Translations under genes and position numbers: made by a program
The notes under the pieces: model-generated
What the model was told of the DNA's origin: nothing
Databases searched by the model: none
Seen by the model: only the letters and a program-made list of their open reading frames with translations
Part shown: one piece after another, positions 9,002-17,850 of the stretch
How the letters are laid out: each line of letters opens with the position of its first letter
Position numbering within the stretch: the first letter of the stretch is position 1
Source of the DNA: Flavobacterium sedimenticola
GTDB taxonomy: Bacteria; Bacteroidota; Bacteroidia; Flavobacteriales; Flavobacteriaceae
DNA length: 64,000 nucleotides
Assembly: GCF_030053345.1 (NCBI RefSeq)
Contig: NZ_JASGBP010000008.1
Location: forward strand, 1-64,000
Direction: 5' to 3'

Positions 9002-10729
9002 ATGAAAGTAAACAAAATTATTGCTGTAAAATTATTACTGTCACTAGTGATAATGATTGGTTTTACTAGTTGTAGTAAAAAATCCGATTCTAAAGGCGGT
9101 TCCAGAGCAACGGGGTGGAAAATCAACGATAAAAAGGGTGGTTTTCAGTATGCCTCTAAGTTTAAAAAACAAGCTACAGGACCGGGTTTGGTGTTGGTTG
9201 AAGGTGGAACATTTACAATGGGTAAGGTTCAGGATGATGTGATGCACGATTGGAACAACACGCCTAATCAGCAACACGTGATGTCTTTTTATATGGACGA
9301 AACCGAGGTGACCAACATGATGTACATGGAGTATTTGAGTTGGTTAAAAACCGTGTTTCCACCGGATCAGGAAAATTACAAAAACATTTATGAAGGCGCT
9401 TCTCCCGACACTTTGGTGTGGAGAAATCGTTTGGGATATAACGAAACGATGACCAACAACTATTTGAGACATCCGGCTTATGCGGAATATCCTGTAGTAG
9501 GAGTGAATTGGATTCAAGCCACTGAGTTTGCCAAATGGAGAACAGACCGCGTAAACGAGAAAATTTTAGAAGAACAACGCTACTTGAAAAAAGATGCTAA
9601 GGTAACTGATGTGAGTGCTGATAAGGTGTTCAGTACAGAGGCTTATTTGGCTTCACCATCTACCGCTATGGGTGGCGACGAGAAAATTGTGTTGAAAAAA
9701 GGACAAAAAGGAGCGCCTGCTAAAAAATCAGCTGATGCCGGAGCCAACAATACAGCAGGAAACAGCCCTAAAAATGTATATGCTCAAAGAACTTCCGGAT
9801 TAATTTTACCGGAATACCGATTGCCAACTGAAGCAGAATGGGAGTATGCAGCTGCAGCCGATGTTGGGCAAAGAGAATATAATACGTACAAAGGACAGAA
9901 AAAATATCCATGGTCAGGAGCCTACACTCGTTCGGGTAAAAGACAGGTGCGAGGCGATCAATTGGCTAACTTCAAGCAAGGTAAAGGGGATTACGGCGGA
10001 ATTGCCGGTTGGTCTGATGACGGTGCTGATATTACCAATAAAGTGAAATCGTATCCACCAAATGATTTCGGTTTGTATGATATGGCCGGAAACGTTGCCG
10101 AATGGGTGGCCGACGTATACAGACCAATTGTGGATGATGAAGCCAATGACTTCAACTATTACAGAGGTAACGTATACATGAAAAACAAGATTGGGGAAGA
10201 CGGAAAAGTGGAATTAGTTTCTGCTGAGACACAACAGTTTGATACCTTGTCTAACGGTAAAATTGTAGCACGCAATTTCCCTGGTCAAATCGCTCAAGTG
10301 CCGGTAGATGATAAAGAAACCTATTTGAGACAAAACTTTGACAAATCAGATAACAGAAACTATCGTGATGGTGATAAACAATCTACCCGTTACTTTAAGT
10401 TCGGTTCTGAAGAAGGTGATGAAAAAGGAAAATTGAGAGATGATCAAAGAATGTATGATTCTCCTAAGCACAATGTGTCTACCGACAGCTTAGGGAACAT
10501 GGTTAAAAAATATGACAAGTCTAACAAAAGAACAACTTTGGTAAACGACAATGTACGTGTTTACAAAGGCGGTTCTTGGAGAGACAGGGCTTATTGGTTA
10601 GATCCTGCTCAAAGAAGGTACTTCCCTCAGGATATTGCCACAGATTATATTGGTTTCCGTTGCGCCATGTCGAGAGTAGGTCCTAAATCGGATCACAAAA
10701 AATCAGCTCGCAACAAGAAAAGAAAATAA
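9002..10729 (+). CDS. gldJ: Gliding motility lipoprotein GldJ
   Basis: GldJ is an outer-membrane lipoprotein required for gliding and for stability of the T9SS motor GldK-GldL-GldM-GldN in Flavobacterium. The 575-residue protein has a lipobox ending in cysteine C24 (FTSC). It then has an FGE/sulfatase-modifying-factor fold with VEGGTFTMG, DETEVTN, RLPTEAEWEYAA, DMAGNVAEWVAD and YKGGSWRDRAYW. An inserted stretch rich in K, N and A (about 230-265) interrupts the fold. The C-terminus is strongly basic (KKSARNKKRK). It is divergent from porU, has its own promoter and is followed by a terminator and murF, the usual Flavobacterium order. Confidence 0.96.
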   Translation: MKVNKIIAVKLLLSLVIMIGFTSCSKKSDSKGGSRATGWKINDKKGGFQYASKFKKQATGPGLVLVEGGTFTMGKVQDDVMHDWNNTPNQQHVMSFYMDETEVTNMMYMEYLSWLKTVFPPDQENYKNIYEGASPDTLVWRNRLGYNETMTNNYLRHPAYAEYPVVGVNWIQATEFAKWRTDRVNEKILEEQRYLKKDAKVTDVSADKVFSTEAYLASPSTAMGGDEKIVLKKGQKGAPAKKSADAGANNTAGNSPKNVYAQRTSGLILPEYRLPTEAEWEYAAAADVGQREYNTYKGQKKYPWSGAYTRSGKRQVRGDQLANFKQGKGDYGGIAGWSDDGADITNKVKSYPPNDFGLYDMAGNVAEWVADVYRPIVDDEANDFNYYRGNVYMKNKIGEDGKVELVSAETQQFDTLSNGKIVARNFPGQIAQVPVDDKETYLRQNFDKSDNRNYRDGDKQSTRYFKFGSEEGDEKGKLRDDQRMYDSPKHNVSTDSLGNMVKKYDKSNKRTTLVNDNVRVYKGGSWRDRAYWLDPAQRRYFPQDIATDYIGFRCAMSRVGPKSDHKKSARNKKRK

Positions 10730-10746
10730 TTTTGTTCGATATATGT

Positions 10747-10774
10747 AAAAGCCCTTTTTAGGGCTTTTATTTTT
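10747..10774 (+). terminator. gldJ terminator
   Basis: The hairpin AAAAGCCC/GGGCTTTT is followed by a T-run. It lies 18 bases after the gldJ stop and just before murF, which therefore may be partly uncoupled from gldJ. Confidence 0.85.
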
Positions 10775-10790
10775 AGATAAAGAGTAGAAA

Positions 10791-12077
10791 ATGACCCTGC
10801 CACAAATTCACAATTTATTTTTACAACATCCTGTCATTTCCATCGATACCCGAAAAATTGAACCGAATTCAATTTTTGTGGCTATTAAAGGAGAACGTTT
10901 TGATGCCAATACCTTTGCTGCAGAAGCCTTGCAAAAAGGAGCGGCTTATGTCATTATAGACAACAAAGACTATTGTATTGATGAAAGAACTATTTTGGTT
11001 GACAACAGTCTGGAAACCCTGCAAAAGTTAGCGACTTTCCACCGAGAATACCTCAAGCTTCCTATAATAGCATTAACGGGAAGTAATGGCAAAACCACCA
11101 CCAAGGAGCTAATTCATGCAGTATTATCCCAAAAGTTCAAAACCAAAGCCACAGTTGGGAATTTAAACAATCATATCGGGGTGCCGCTTACCTTGCTTTC
11201 GTTTACCCCGGAAACTGAAATTGGTATCGTAGAGATGGGTGCGAATCATCAAAAGGAGATTGATTTTTTATGTAATATAGCCCAACCGGATTATGGTTTT
11301 ATTACCAATTTCGGGAAAGCGCATCTCGAGGGTTTTGGTGGCGTGGAAGGTGTGATTAAAGGCAAGAGTGAAATGTACGATTATTTAATAGGCTCTCATA
11401 AAATGGCTTTTGTCAATTTGGATGATGCCATACAAGACACCAAAACGGCTCATTTTAATCGGTATACCTTTAGTCGGATACATCAAACGGCTGATGTTTT
11501 TATAGAGGCCGTTAGCGCCAATCCGTTGGTTCAAATTAAAGCTTATGGAGTCACTATACAATCTCATTTGATTGGATTGTATAACGCCAATAATATTAGT
11601 GCCGCGATAACCATCGGGCATTATTTCGGCGTTCCCATAGAAAATATCAAGAGCGCTATCGAAGGTTACCTACCCGAAAATAATCGTTCTCAATTATTGC
11701 AAAAAGGAACCAATGAAATCATTTTAGATGCGTACAATGCCAACCCTAGCAGTATGAAAGTTGCTTTGGAAAATTTTATACAATTGAAAAAATCGAACAA
11801 GGTGGCCATTCTTGGTGATATGTATGAACTGGGAGCAGAGAGCCTGCAGGAGCATAAAGCTATTGTTGATTTGATGCAGCAGCAAGCCGATTTTGACTGT
11901 TATTTTATCGGAAAAGATTTTTTTGCCAATACAACCCGAGATAACCGACTTCATTTTTATGAATCGTTTGAGGACTTTACTCGTTTTTTGGCATCACATT
12001 CTTTTGACCATACTGTTTTACTCATTAAAGGTTCCCGTGGGATGGCTTTAGAACGAGTTCTCGAGCATTTAGCCTAA
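10791..12077 (+). CDS. murF: UDP-N-acetylmuramoyl-tripeptide--D-alanyl-D-alanine ligase
   Basis: MurF adds D-Ala-D-Ala to the UDP-MurNAc-tripeptide, the last cytoplasmic step of peptidoglycan precursor synthesis. The 428-residue protein has the Mur-ligase ATP-binding loop GSNGKTTTKE (about residue 97), GNLNNHIGVPLTLL, the EMGANHQKEI motif and DAYNANPSSM in the C-terminal part. The length is typical. It starts 62 bases after gldJ and is separated from it only by a terminator. Confidence 0.96.
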   Translation: MTLPQIHNLFLQHPVISIDTRKIEPNSIFVAIKGERFDANTFAAEALQKGAAYVIIDNKDYCIDERTILVDNSLETLQKLATFHREYLKLPIIALTGSNGKTTTKELIHAVLSQKFKTKATVGNLNNHIGVPLTLLSFTPETEIGIVEMGANHQKEIDFLCNIAQPDYGFITNFGKAHLEGFGGVEGVIKGKSEMYDYLIGSHKMAFVNLDDAIQDTKTAHFNRYTFSRIHQTADVFIEAVSANPLVQIKAYGVTIQSHLIGLYNANNISAAITIGHYFGVPIENIKSAIEGYLPENNRSQLLQKGTNEIILDAYNANPSSMKVALENFIQLKKSNKVAILGDMYELGAESLQEHKAIVDLMQQQADFDCYFIGKDFFANTTRDNRLHFYESFEDFTRFLASHSFDHTVLLIKGSRGMALERVLEHLA

Positions 12078-12145
12078 AGAACAAAACGTGTTGTTTTTTG
12101 AATTATATTTACTGTAGCATTTCCTTGGATTTTAAAACTCTACAC

Positions 12146-14017
12146 ATGAAAAACATACTACTTACGGCTTGTGCATTATTGTTTATGTCGCATTTATCAG
12201 CCCAAGATAAAACAACTGTTAAGGCCGATATGCTTTTTGACACCTATCAATATGTGGGTGCCATTGAAGAATATCTCAAATTAGCGGAGAGCAAAAATGC
12301 GAACACTTACATCTTTTCCCGCTTGGGTGAAAGTTACTATAATGTTTTTGATGCCGAAAATGCATCCAAATGGTTTGCCAAAGCGATTAAAGGGAAAACA
12401 GTCGATGCCGAAACGTATTATCACTATGCTCAAACTCTAAAAGCATTGGGAAAATATCAGGAAGCCAACAAGATAATGGATGTGTTTGCCAAAATGTTGC
12501 CCAAGGACGAACGGGCAAAAGAGCATTTGGCCAATCCCGATTACATTCCGAGTTTAACAAGCTCCAAGGCTTTTGATGTAGCCGATACCAATATTAACGC
12601 GAAAGACGAGAGTAATTTCGGGGCGTTGTTGACTCAGGATAATCAGCTGTATTTTGCAAGTACCCGAAATGCCTCCAACAGAACGGATAAATGGAACAAC
12701 CAGCCGTATTTGGATATTTATCGGGTCGGCAGAAATGCCAATGGGACGTTGTCGGAAGCTACGCCGGTTAAAGAACTCAACACAGCCTTTCACGACGGAC
12801 CGATTACATTGAGCCAAGACGGCAATACGATGTATTTTGCGCGTGACAGTCACAGTGAAGGACAATATGAGAAAAACAAGAAGGCCAATATCAAAATTGG
12901 TAGACAAGGGATTTATAAAGCGGTTAAAACGGATGGCAAATGGAATGTAGTCGAAGCACTGCCGTTTAACAGTACCACCTACTCCGTTACCAATCCGAGT
13001 TTGAGTGCCGACGGCAAAACCCTTTATTTTGCTTCCGATATGCCTGGGGGTTTTGGGGAATCCGATATTTGGAAGGTAAGTATCACGGGTAACAGCTACG
13101 GGAAACCCGAAAATTTAGGGGCTTTGGTCAATACCGCTTCCCGAGAAAATTTCCCTTTTATTGCCGAAAACAATACGCTGTATTTTGCTTCCATGGGTCG
13201 TCAAGGCTATGGTGGTTATGATGTGTTTAAAATCGATTTAAACCAAACGACTCAGCCTGAAAACATGGGAAAACCCATTAACAGCGAGAAGGATGATTTC
13301 TCATTCAGTTTTAATCAAGAAAAGCGTGTGGGTTATTTTTCGTCTAACCGAAACGGTTCAGATGCTATTTACCAAGCTATCCCGACTTGCCGAGCCAAAG
13401 CGATAATTGTGGTGACCAATAGTAAAACGAAAGCGCCTATTGCGGAAGCTTCGGTGGCTATTTTGGATGGTAAAGGAAATGTGATTGCTGCCGAACAATC
13501 AGATGCTTCGGGCAGAGTAACGTATGACATTGATTGTAAAGTGGACTACGGCCTTCAGGTTAAAGCCAAAAATTTTGAAGTGGCCGATGCCGCTATAGCT
13601 CCGTTGCAGTCCGGAGAAACGATTGTAGAAGTGCCTCTGGTACCGACTTCGGTCATCATTACTGAGACAGAAGTGATTTTGAAATCGATTTATTTTGAAT
13701 ACGATAAGAGCAATATAACAGCGCAAGGAGCGACCGAATTGGATAAATTGGTTAAAGTGATGAAAGAAAATCCGGCCATGGTCATTTTTGTCAAATCGCA
13801 CACCGATTCTAACGGCTCTGATGCGTATAATTTATCGTTGTCAGAAAGACGAGCACAGTCTACGGTTCAGTATGTCATTTCTAAAGGAATTACTCCGGAT
13901 CGAATTTCCGGAAAAGGATACGGCAGCACGGAACAAAAAGTAAAATGCGGCAAGAAATGCACTCCCGAACAAGATGCGCAAAACAGACGATCGGAGTTTA
14001 TGATAGTCAAAAAATAA
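12146..14017 (+). CDS. PorE-like TPR/beta-propeller/CRD/OmpA protein
   Basis: The 623-residue exported protein has a signal peptide ending in SAQ. A TPR-like helical region (about 20-140) is followed by repeated PD40/WD40-type blades with LYFAS or MYFAR strands (about 160-420). A carboxypeptidase-regulatory-like beta domain follows (about 430-500), then an OmpA C-terminal peptidoglycan-binding domain (FEYDKSNI, LSERRAQS, GKGYGST, QNRRSEF). This order matches the T9SS component PorE of Porphyromonas and the OmpA proteins often paired with SprF in Flavobacteria. I see no convincing lipobox, unlike PorE. The ATG at 12146 fits the signal peptide; a TTG at 12098 is less likely. Its place after porV-porU-gldJ-murF supports an envelope role. 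Confidence 0.8.
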   Translation: MKNILLTACALLFMSHLSAQDKTTVKADMLFDTYQYVGAIEEYLKLAESKNANTYIFSRLGESYYNVFDAENASKWFAKAIKGKTVDAETYYHYAQTLKALGKYQEANKIMDVFAKMLPKDERAKEHLANPDYIPSLTSSKAFDVADTNINAKDESNFGALLTQDNQLYFASTRNASNRTDKWNNQPYLDIYRVGRNANGTLSEATPVKELNTAFHDGPITLSQDGNTMYFARDSHSEGQYEKNKKANIKIGRQGIYKAVKTDGKWNVVEALPFNSTTYSVTNPSLSADGKTLYFASDMPGGFGESDIWKVSITGNSYGKPENLGALVNTASRENFPFIAENNTLYFASMGRQGYGGYDVFKIDLNQTTQPENMGKPINSEKDDFSFSFNQEKRVGYFSSNRNGSDAIYQAIPTCRAKAIIVVTNSKTKAPIAEASVAILDGKGNVIAAEQSDASGRVTYDIDCKVDYGLQVKAKNFEVADAAIAPLQSGETIVEVPLVPTSVIITETEVILKSIYFEYDKSNITAQGATELDKLVKVMKENPAMVIFVKSHTDSNGSDAYNLSLSERRAQSTVQYVISKGITPDRISGKGYGSTEQKVKCGKKCTPEQDAQNRRSEFMIVKK

Positions 14018-14018
14018 A

Positions 14019-14047
14019 AAAACGCCTCCATTCCGGAGGTATTTTTT
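14019..14047 (+). terminator. Terminator after the OmpA-family gene
   Basis: The hairpin CCTCC/GGAGG extended by flanking pairs is followed by ATTTTTT. It starts directly after the stop codon. Confidence 0.8.
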
Positions 14048-14077
14048 ATGCGGTTAAAAGCCGTAAAGGTCAGGCAT

Positions 14078-14130
14078 AGCCCCGACAGCAGTGGCATCCT
14101 CACGAAGTGAGATACAACGGATGGCGGGGC
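14078..14130 (+). repeat. Dispersed structured element, copy 2
   Basis: The outer GCCCCG/CGGGGC stem, the constant block CAGTGGCATCC and a small CTCAC-GAA-GTGAG hairpin are followed by ACAACGGATGGC. It is the shortest copy, and its variable hairpin is only 13 bases. It follows the terminator of the preceding plus-strand gene. Confidence 0.65.
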
Positions 14131-14196
14131 GATGGTTCTGTTGAGATGGTTTGGGGTGCTCCGAAAAATAAAATCCCAAAGGTGATTTGCGTTGCT

Positions 14197-14418
14197 GGTG
14201 GGCTTCAGGTAGGTGAACTTTAGTTCGCATCAGATTGGCATGTTATGCGGGATTACCTTCGGTGATTCCGTTTTGGGGAACCCTGAACAAGAAAACCAAA
14301 ACACGGTCATGCCGTGTTTACTTTTTTTATTAACCGCCTCGTTCCAAAGCGTGCATTGGATTCGGCTGTAAAATAAAAAAACCGAAACTAATGTTTCGGT
14401 TTTCTTGTGGGCGATGAG
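14197..14418. repeat. 222-bp direct duplication, tRNA-distal copy
   Basis: This is nearly identical to 14444-14665 with the same length, offset by 247 bp. Its right end keeps the last bases of the tRNA-Val gene (GTGGGCGATGAG), then diverges. It contains a duplicated tRNA terminator hairpin and an AACACGG/CCGTGTT hairpin followed by seven T at about 14300-14328. No protein is encoded. Confidence 0.9.
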
Positions 14419-14419
14419 A

Positions 14420-14459
14420 TTTGAAATTAAAAGGAGGAAGCCCGGTGGGCTTCAGGTAG
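14420..14459. repeat. 40-bp dispersed repeat with palindromic core, copy B
   Basis: This is the inverted copy of 139-178 with two mismatches over 40 bases. It spans the junction between the two 222-bp duplicates, so part of it (from 14444) belongs to the second duplicate. Confidence 0.75.
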
Positions 14460-14665
14460 GCGAACTTTAGTTCACGTCAGATTGGCATGTTATGCGGGAT
14501 TACCTTCGGTGATTCCGTTTTGGGGAACCCTGAACAAGAAAACCAAAACACGGTCATGCCGTGTTTACTTTTTTTATTAACCGCCTCGTTCCAAAGCGTG
14601 CATTGGATTCGGCTGTAAAATAAAAAAACCGAAACTAATGTTTCGGTTTTCTTGTGGGCGATGAG
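14444..14665. repeat. 222-bp direct duplication, tRNA-proximal copy
   Basis: This second copy of the duplication runs into the intact tRNA-Val gene. It includes the real tRNA terminator (14626-14650) and a second AACACGG/CCGTGTT hairpin at about 14546-14575. Confidence 0.9.
14626..14650 (-). terminator. tRNA-Val terminator
   Basis: The hairpin AAACCGAAAC/GTTTCGGTTT is followed by T-rich sequence on the minus strand, five bases after the tRNA. An identical copy lies at about 14379-14403 in the duplicate. Confidence 0.85.
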
Positions 14666-14729
14666 GGATTCGAACCCCCGACCCTCTCGGTGTAAACGAG
14701 ATGCTCTGAACCAGCTGAGCTAATCGCCC
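14655..14729 (-). tRNA. tRNA-Val (anticodon TAC)
   Basis: The 75-base minus-strand gene folds as a cloverleaf. The acceptor stem is GGGCGAT/ATCGCCC, the D-arm contains AGCTCAGCTGGTTCAGAGC, the anticodon loop TTTACAC has the anticodon TAC, and the T-arm contains GGTTCGAATCC. The discriminator is A. CCA is not encoded, as is common in Bacteroidota. The gene has its own promoter and terminator. Confidence 0.97.
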
Positions 14730-14750
14730 GATTAGTGCTTGATTGCGGTG

Positions 14751-14780
14751 CAAATATAGGGCAGTTTTTTGATAATGCAA
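14751..14780 (-). promoter_or_regulatory. tRNA-Val promoter
   Basis: On the minus strand TTG (14780-14778), 19 bases, then TATATTTG (14758-14751) is a very good Bacteroidota promoter. It lies 21 bases upstream of the mature tRNA 5' end. Confidence 0.85.
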
Positions 14781-14797
14781 ATTAAATTGAAAAAAAA

Positions 14798-16018
14798 TTA
14801 CAAAATTTCTGCAACGACGAAGGTGCTGCCACCTACATAAATGAGGTCGTTGACAGCTGCCTTTTTTTTACTGTTCTCATAAGCGTTTGAAACAGAATTA
14901 TATATTTGACCTTTAAGTTTGAATTTCTCGGCGTTTTGTTTTAAAATTTCGGCATCCAATCCGCGCGGAATATTTGGTTTGCAAAAGTAATAGATAGCGT
15001 CTTTAGGGAATAACGGCAGTATTTCTTCCAGATTTTTATCGTTAACCACGCCCAAAACGATATGCAATTGATTAAAAATTTCTTTTTTCAGCTGATTCAT
15101 GACGATGGTTAAGCCGTGCGCATTATGCGCCGTGTCGGCAATAATTTTCGGATGGGTTCCCAATTGTTGCCATCGGCCTTGAAGTCCGGTATTCGAAATA
15201 ACGTTTAAAAATCCATTTTTAATATGCCTTTCCGTAATTTGAATTTCATTTTTTTGCGTCAGCACGGTTAGGGCTTGCTGAACCGTTTTGCGGTTGTGGA
15301 TTTGGTAATCGCCTAATAAAGCAGAGGGATAGACATCCCGAATCAAATCAGAGGCAAAGTATATCTCCGCATGTGCTTCTTGCGCTTTCGTCTTAAAAAC
15401 CGGTTGGGTTTCCGGTCCGTATTCGCCAATCACCACAGGGACCTCGTTTTTGATAATACCGGCCTTTTCAAAAGCAATGGCTTCCAGCGTGTCACCCAAA
15501 AACTGGGTGTGATCTAAGCCGATATTGGTGATGACCGAGAGTAGCGGCGTGATGATGTTGGTGGAGTCTAACCGGCCGCCCATGCCTACTTCAATCACAT
15601 TAATGTCGGTTTTTTGTCGAGCAAAATAATCCAAAGCCAAACCCACAGTCATCTCAAAAAAACTCAAATGGTGTGCTTCAAAGAACGATTGGTTCCGGGC
15701 TATGAATTCGCAAACGGCAGCTTCCGATATGGGTTCGCCGTTGATTTTGATGCGCTCGCGGTAATCTTTTAAATGAGGTGACGTATAAAGTCCGACTTTA
15801 TAGCCGGCTTCCTGAAGTACAGAGGCCAAAAGATGTGAAGTAGAGCCTTTGCCGTTGGTTCCGGCCACATGAATACAACGCAGTTTTTTTTCGGGATTAC
15901 CCAAATGATTGGCTAACAAAACCGTATTGGAGATGTCTTTCCGATAGGCCGAAGCACCTTGTGTTTGGTACATCGGGAGCTTATTAAACATCCACTGTAG
16001 CGTTTCTTCGTAGTTCAT
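14798..16018 (-). CDS. folC: Folylpolyglutamate/dihydrofolate synthase
   Basis: FolC adds glutamate to dihydropteroate and to folates. The 406-residue Mur-ligase-like enzyme has the P-loop HVAGTNGKGSTSHLLAS, the family signature SPHLKDYRERIKING and EVGMGGRLDSTN, then DHTQFLG and DTAHNAHG. The length is typical. It is transcribed towards tRNA-Val and is divergent from the exbB gene, with 127 bases between the start codons. Confidence 0.95.
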   Translation of the reverse strand: MNYEETLQWMFNKLPMYQTQGASAYRKDISNTVLLANHLGNPEKKLRCIHVAGTNGKGSTSHLLASVLQEAGYKVGLYTSPHLKDYRERIKINGEPISEAAVCEFIARNQSFFEAHHLSFFEMTVGLALDYFARQKTDINVIEVGMGGRLDSTNIITPLLSVITNIGLDHTQFLGDTLEAIAFEKAGIIKNEVPVVIGEYGPETQPVFKTKAQEAHAEIYFASDLIRDVYPSALLGDYQIHNRKTVQQALTVLTQKNEIQITERHIKNGFLNVISNTGLQGRWQQLGTHPKIIADTAHNAHGLTIVMNQLKKEIFNQLHIVLGVVNDKNLEEILPLFPKDAIYYFCKPNIPRGLDAEILKQNAEKFKLKGQIYNSVSNAYENSKKKAAVNDLIYVGGSTFVVAEIL

Positions 16019-16145
16019 AATTTTTGGGAAAAAATATTCAAGAGCTATACTTTTTTAATTTTTTTTTCGTTTATATTGTGAAGCCTATTTGGTTCGTACA
16101 AATTTGAAACTATTTTCAGAATTAACAGCCCAAAATTTAATAAAT

Positions 16146-16862
16146 ATGATCAGTACCTTTTTACAGTTGCAAGTGGATAGTTTGGCTCAAAACATACCTA
16201 CAGCAGACGCCACCAATGCCGCTTTAACCAATGAAGTTTCCGTTTTAGAGTTTATTTTTAAAGGAGGGATTTTTTTGATTCCGATTGCTCTTTTATTGTT
16301 TTATACGCTTTACATTATTTTTGAGCGTTACATCTACATTCACAAAGCAGCCAAAATCGACAATCATTTGATGTCGGATATCCGTAATCATTTGAACAAT
16401 GCCAATATTGATATGGCGGTGAATTCGGCAGAAAGAGCCGGAAATGCACAAGGAACAATTATTAAAGAAGGTGTTTTGACCATTGGCCGTCATATCAATG
16501 AAATCGAATCCAATATGGAACGCGCCGCCAATATCGAAATTGGTTATATGGAAAAAAAGTTAGGCCAATTAGGTTTGATTGCAGGGATTGCGCCAACAAT
16601 TGGGTTTATCGGAACCATTTCGGGAGTAATTAAAATTTTCTACAGTATTTCGGTAACCGAAGACATCAGTATTGGAAATATTTCCGGCGGTTTATACGAG
16701 AAAATGATTAGTAGTGGAGCCGGTTTGATTGTAGGGATTATTGCCTACGCAGCTTATCACTTGTTCAACGGAAAAATTGATAATTTCTCCTTGGTGATTC
16801 AAAAGCAAGTATTAGAGTTTGTCAACATAATTCAACGACCACATGCCAATAAAGCGAAATAA
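16146..16862 (+). CDS. MotA/TolQ/ExbB-family proton channel
   Basis: The 238-residue inner-membrane subunit forms the proton channel with an ExbD partner. It energises TonB or Tol at the outer membrane. Three membrane segments are visible (about 35-60, 155-178 and 196-218), with the conserved LGLIAGIAPTIGFIGTISGVI and GAGLIVGIIAYAAYHLF stretches. The ATG at 16146 follows an A-rich leader; an upstream TTG at 16089 is less likely. The 3' end overlaps the next gene by 20 bases, which implies translational coupling. A TonB gene lies close by, so I favour the ExbB role. Confidence 0.9.
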   Translation: MISTFLQLQVDSLAQNIPTADATNAALTNEVSVLEFIFKGGIFLIPIALLLFYTLYIIFERYIYIHKAAKIDNHLMSDIRNHLNNANIDMAVNSAERAGNAQGTIIKEGVLTIGRHINEIESNMERAANIEIGYMEKKLGQLGLIAGIAPTIGFIGTISGVIKIFYSISVTEDISIGNISGGLYEKMISSGAGLIVGIIAYAAYHLFNGKIDNFSLVIQKQVLEFVNIIQRPHANKAK

Positions 16863-17238
16863 ACGATTTCATGCAGAAGTCGCCACATCTTCGTTGAGCG
16901 ACATTATGTTTTTCCTGTTGTTGTTTTTTCTGATCATTTCTACTTTGGCCAATCCGAATGTAATTCGAATGACCCTGCCGAAATCGAAAACCAACGAAAA
17001 AACCAACAAGCAGTTGATTACGCTTTCGGTAACCGAAGAAAAGCGCTTTTTTATTGACAAAGAGGAAGTGATTTTTGACCAATTGGAAACCAAATTACTG
17101 GCTAAAATGGATCCCGAAAAGCAACAAACCGTTGTCATTCGAATTCCGGCCACCATGCAGGTGCAAGATTTGGTAGATGTATTGCAAATAGGCGTGAAAA
17201 ATAAACTCAAATTTGTCATCGCAACCAGTCCTAAATAA
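16843..17238 (+). CDS. ExbD/TolR-family protein
   Basis: The 131-residue partner of the ExbB channel has a short basic cytoplasmic N-terminus. A single membrane helix (about 19-37) carries the conserved aspartate D20 of the proton path (SLSDIMFFLLLFFLI), and a small periplasmic domain follows. It overlaps exbB by 20 bases in another frame. Confidence 0.92.
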   Translation: MPIKRNKRFHAEVATSSLSDIMFFLLLFFLIISTLANPNVIRMTLPKSKTNEKTNKQLITLSVTEEKRFFIDKEEVIFDQLETKLLAKMDPEKQQTVVIRIPATMQVQDLVDVLQIGVKNKLKFVIATSPK

Positions 17239-17256
17239 ATTTTTAATAAATCAAAG

Positions 17257-17793
17257 ATGAAACTAAAAGCGTTAGCCGTCATGGCGTTTTTTACATCCAT
17301 GACCTTTGCTCAAGATACCGAATTTAACTTTTCGAAAGAAGGATTAACCGATTATATCGTGACTACTTTTGAAGGTTCGGCTAAAGATACTTATAATTTG
17401 GCCTTGGCTTGGGTGAAAGAGAACAGCAAAAAAGGCTACAAAGTCGTGACTGCTGTCGAAGGCGAAAAATTAGTGATTGAAGGCGGCAAGGAGAACTTTC
17501 TTTGCAGTAAAGCCGGTGGAACGAATGTGTGTACGTATGCCACGTTTACGATTGAAATTAACTTTAAGGACGGCCGATTCAAATTCGAAGCCATCGGACT
17601 TACCGAGAAGCCTAACAATGCAACAACTGTTGTGATGCATGACTTAAATGACTTTTCCGAGTATTACAATAAAGACGGCAGTTTAAAAAAGTATAAAGAT
17701 GACGTGCCGGCCGCATACGAATCACTTTTTAACGAGTTGAATAAAAGTTTAGTTACTTTTATGGATAAGAAAAAGAAAGCTGACGGTTGGTAA
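17257..17793 (+). CDS. Small secreted protein, possibly DUF4468-like
   Basis: The 178-residue protein has a signal peptide ending in TFAQ. The mature part mixes alpha and beta (AKDTYNLALAWVKENSKKGYK, then beta-rich segments) and ends in a charged helix. The pattern resembles the Bacteroidota DUF4468 domain, which has a TBP-like fold; this is a recollection, not a search result. It lies 18 bases after exbD and probably in its operon, so a periplasmic role beside the energy module is possible. Function unknown. Confidence 0.7.
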   Translation: MKLKALAVMAFFTSMTFAQDTEFNFSKEGLTDYIVTTFEGSAKDTYNLALAWVKENSKKGYKVVTAVEGEKLVIEGGKENFLCSKAGGTNVCTYATFTIEINFKDGRFKFEAIGLTEKPNNATTVVMHDLNDFSEYYNKDGSLKKYKDDVPAAYESLFNELNKSLVTFMDKKKKADGW

Positions 17794-17813
17794 AATTGAT
17801 GCTATAGTAAAAT

Positions 17814-17845
17814 AAAAATCCCATTCATTCGAATGGGATTTTTTT
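17814..17845. terminator. Bidirectional terminator
   Basis: The stem AAATCCCATTC/GAATGGGATTT has A and T runs on either side. It lies between the convergent secreted-protein gene and tonB and can serve both. Confidence 0.85.
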
Positions 17846-17850
17846 ATGTT

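Noticed and set aside
14197..14665. CRISPR array or phage attachment pair
   Set aside because: Only two long copies, no short spaced repeats, no cas genes, no integrase and no cargo between the copies.
14577..14780. A 67-codon minus-strand frame across the tRNA-Val region
   Set aside because: It reads through a clear tRNA cloverleaf and its terminator, so it is not a gene.
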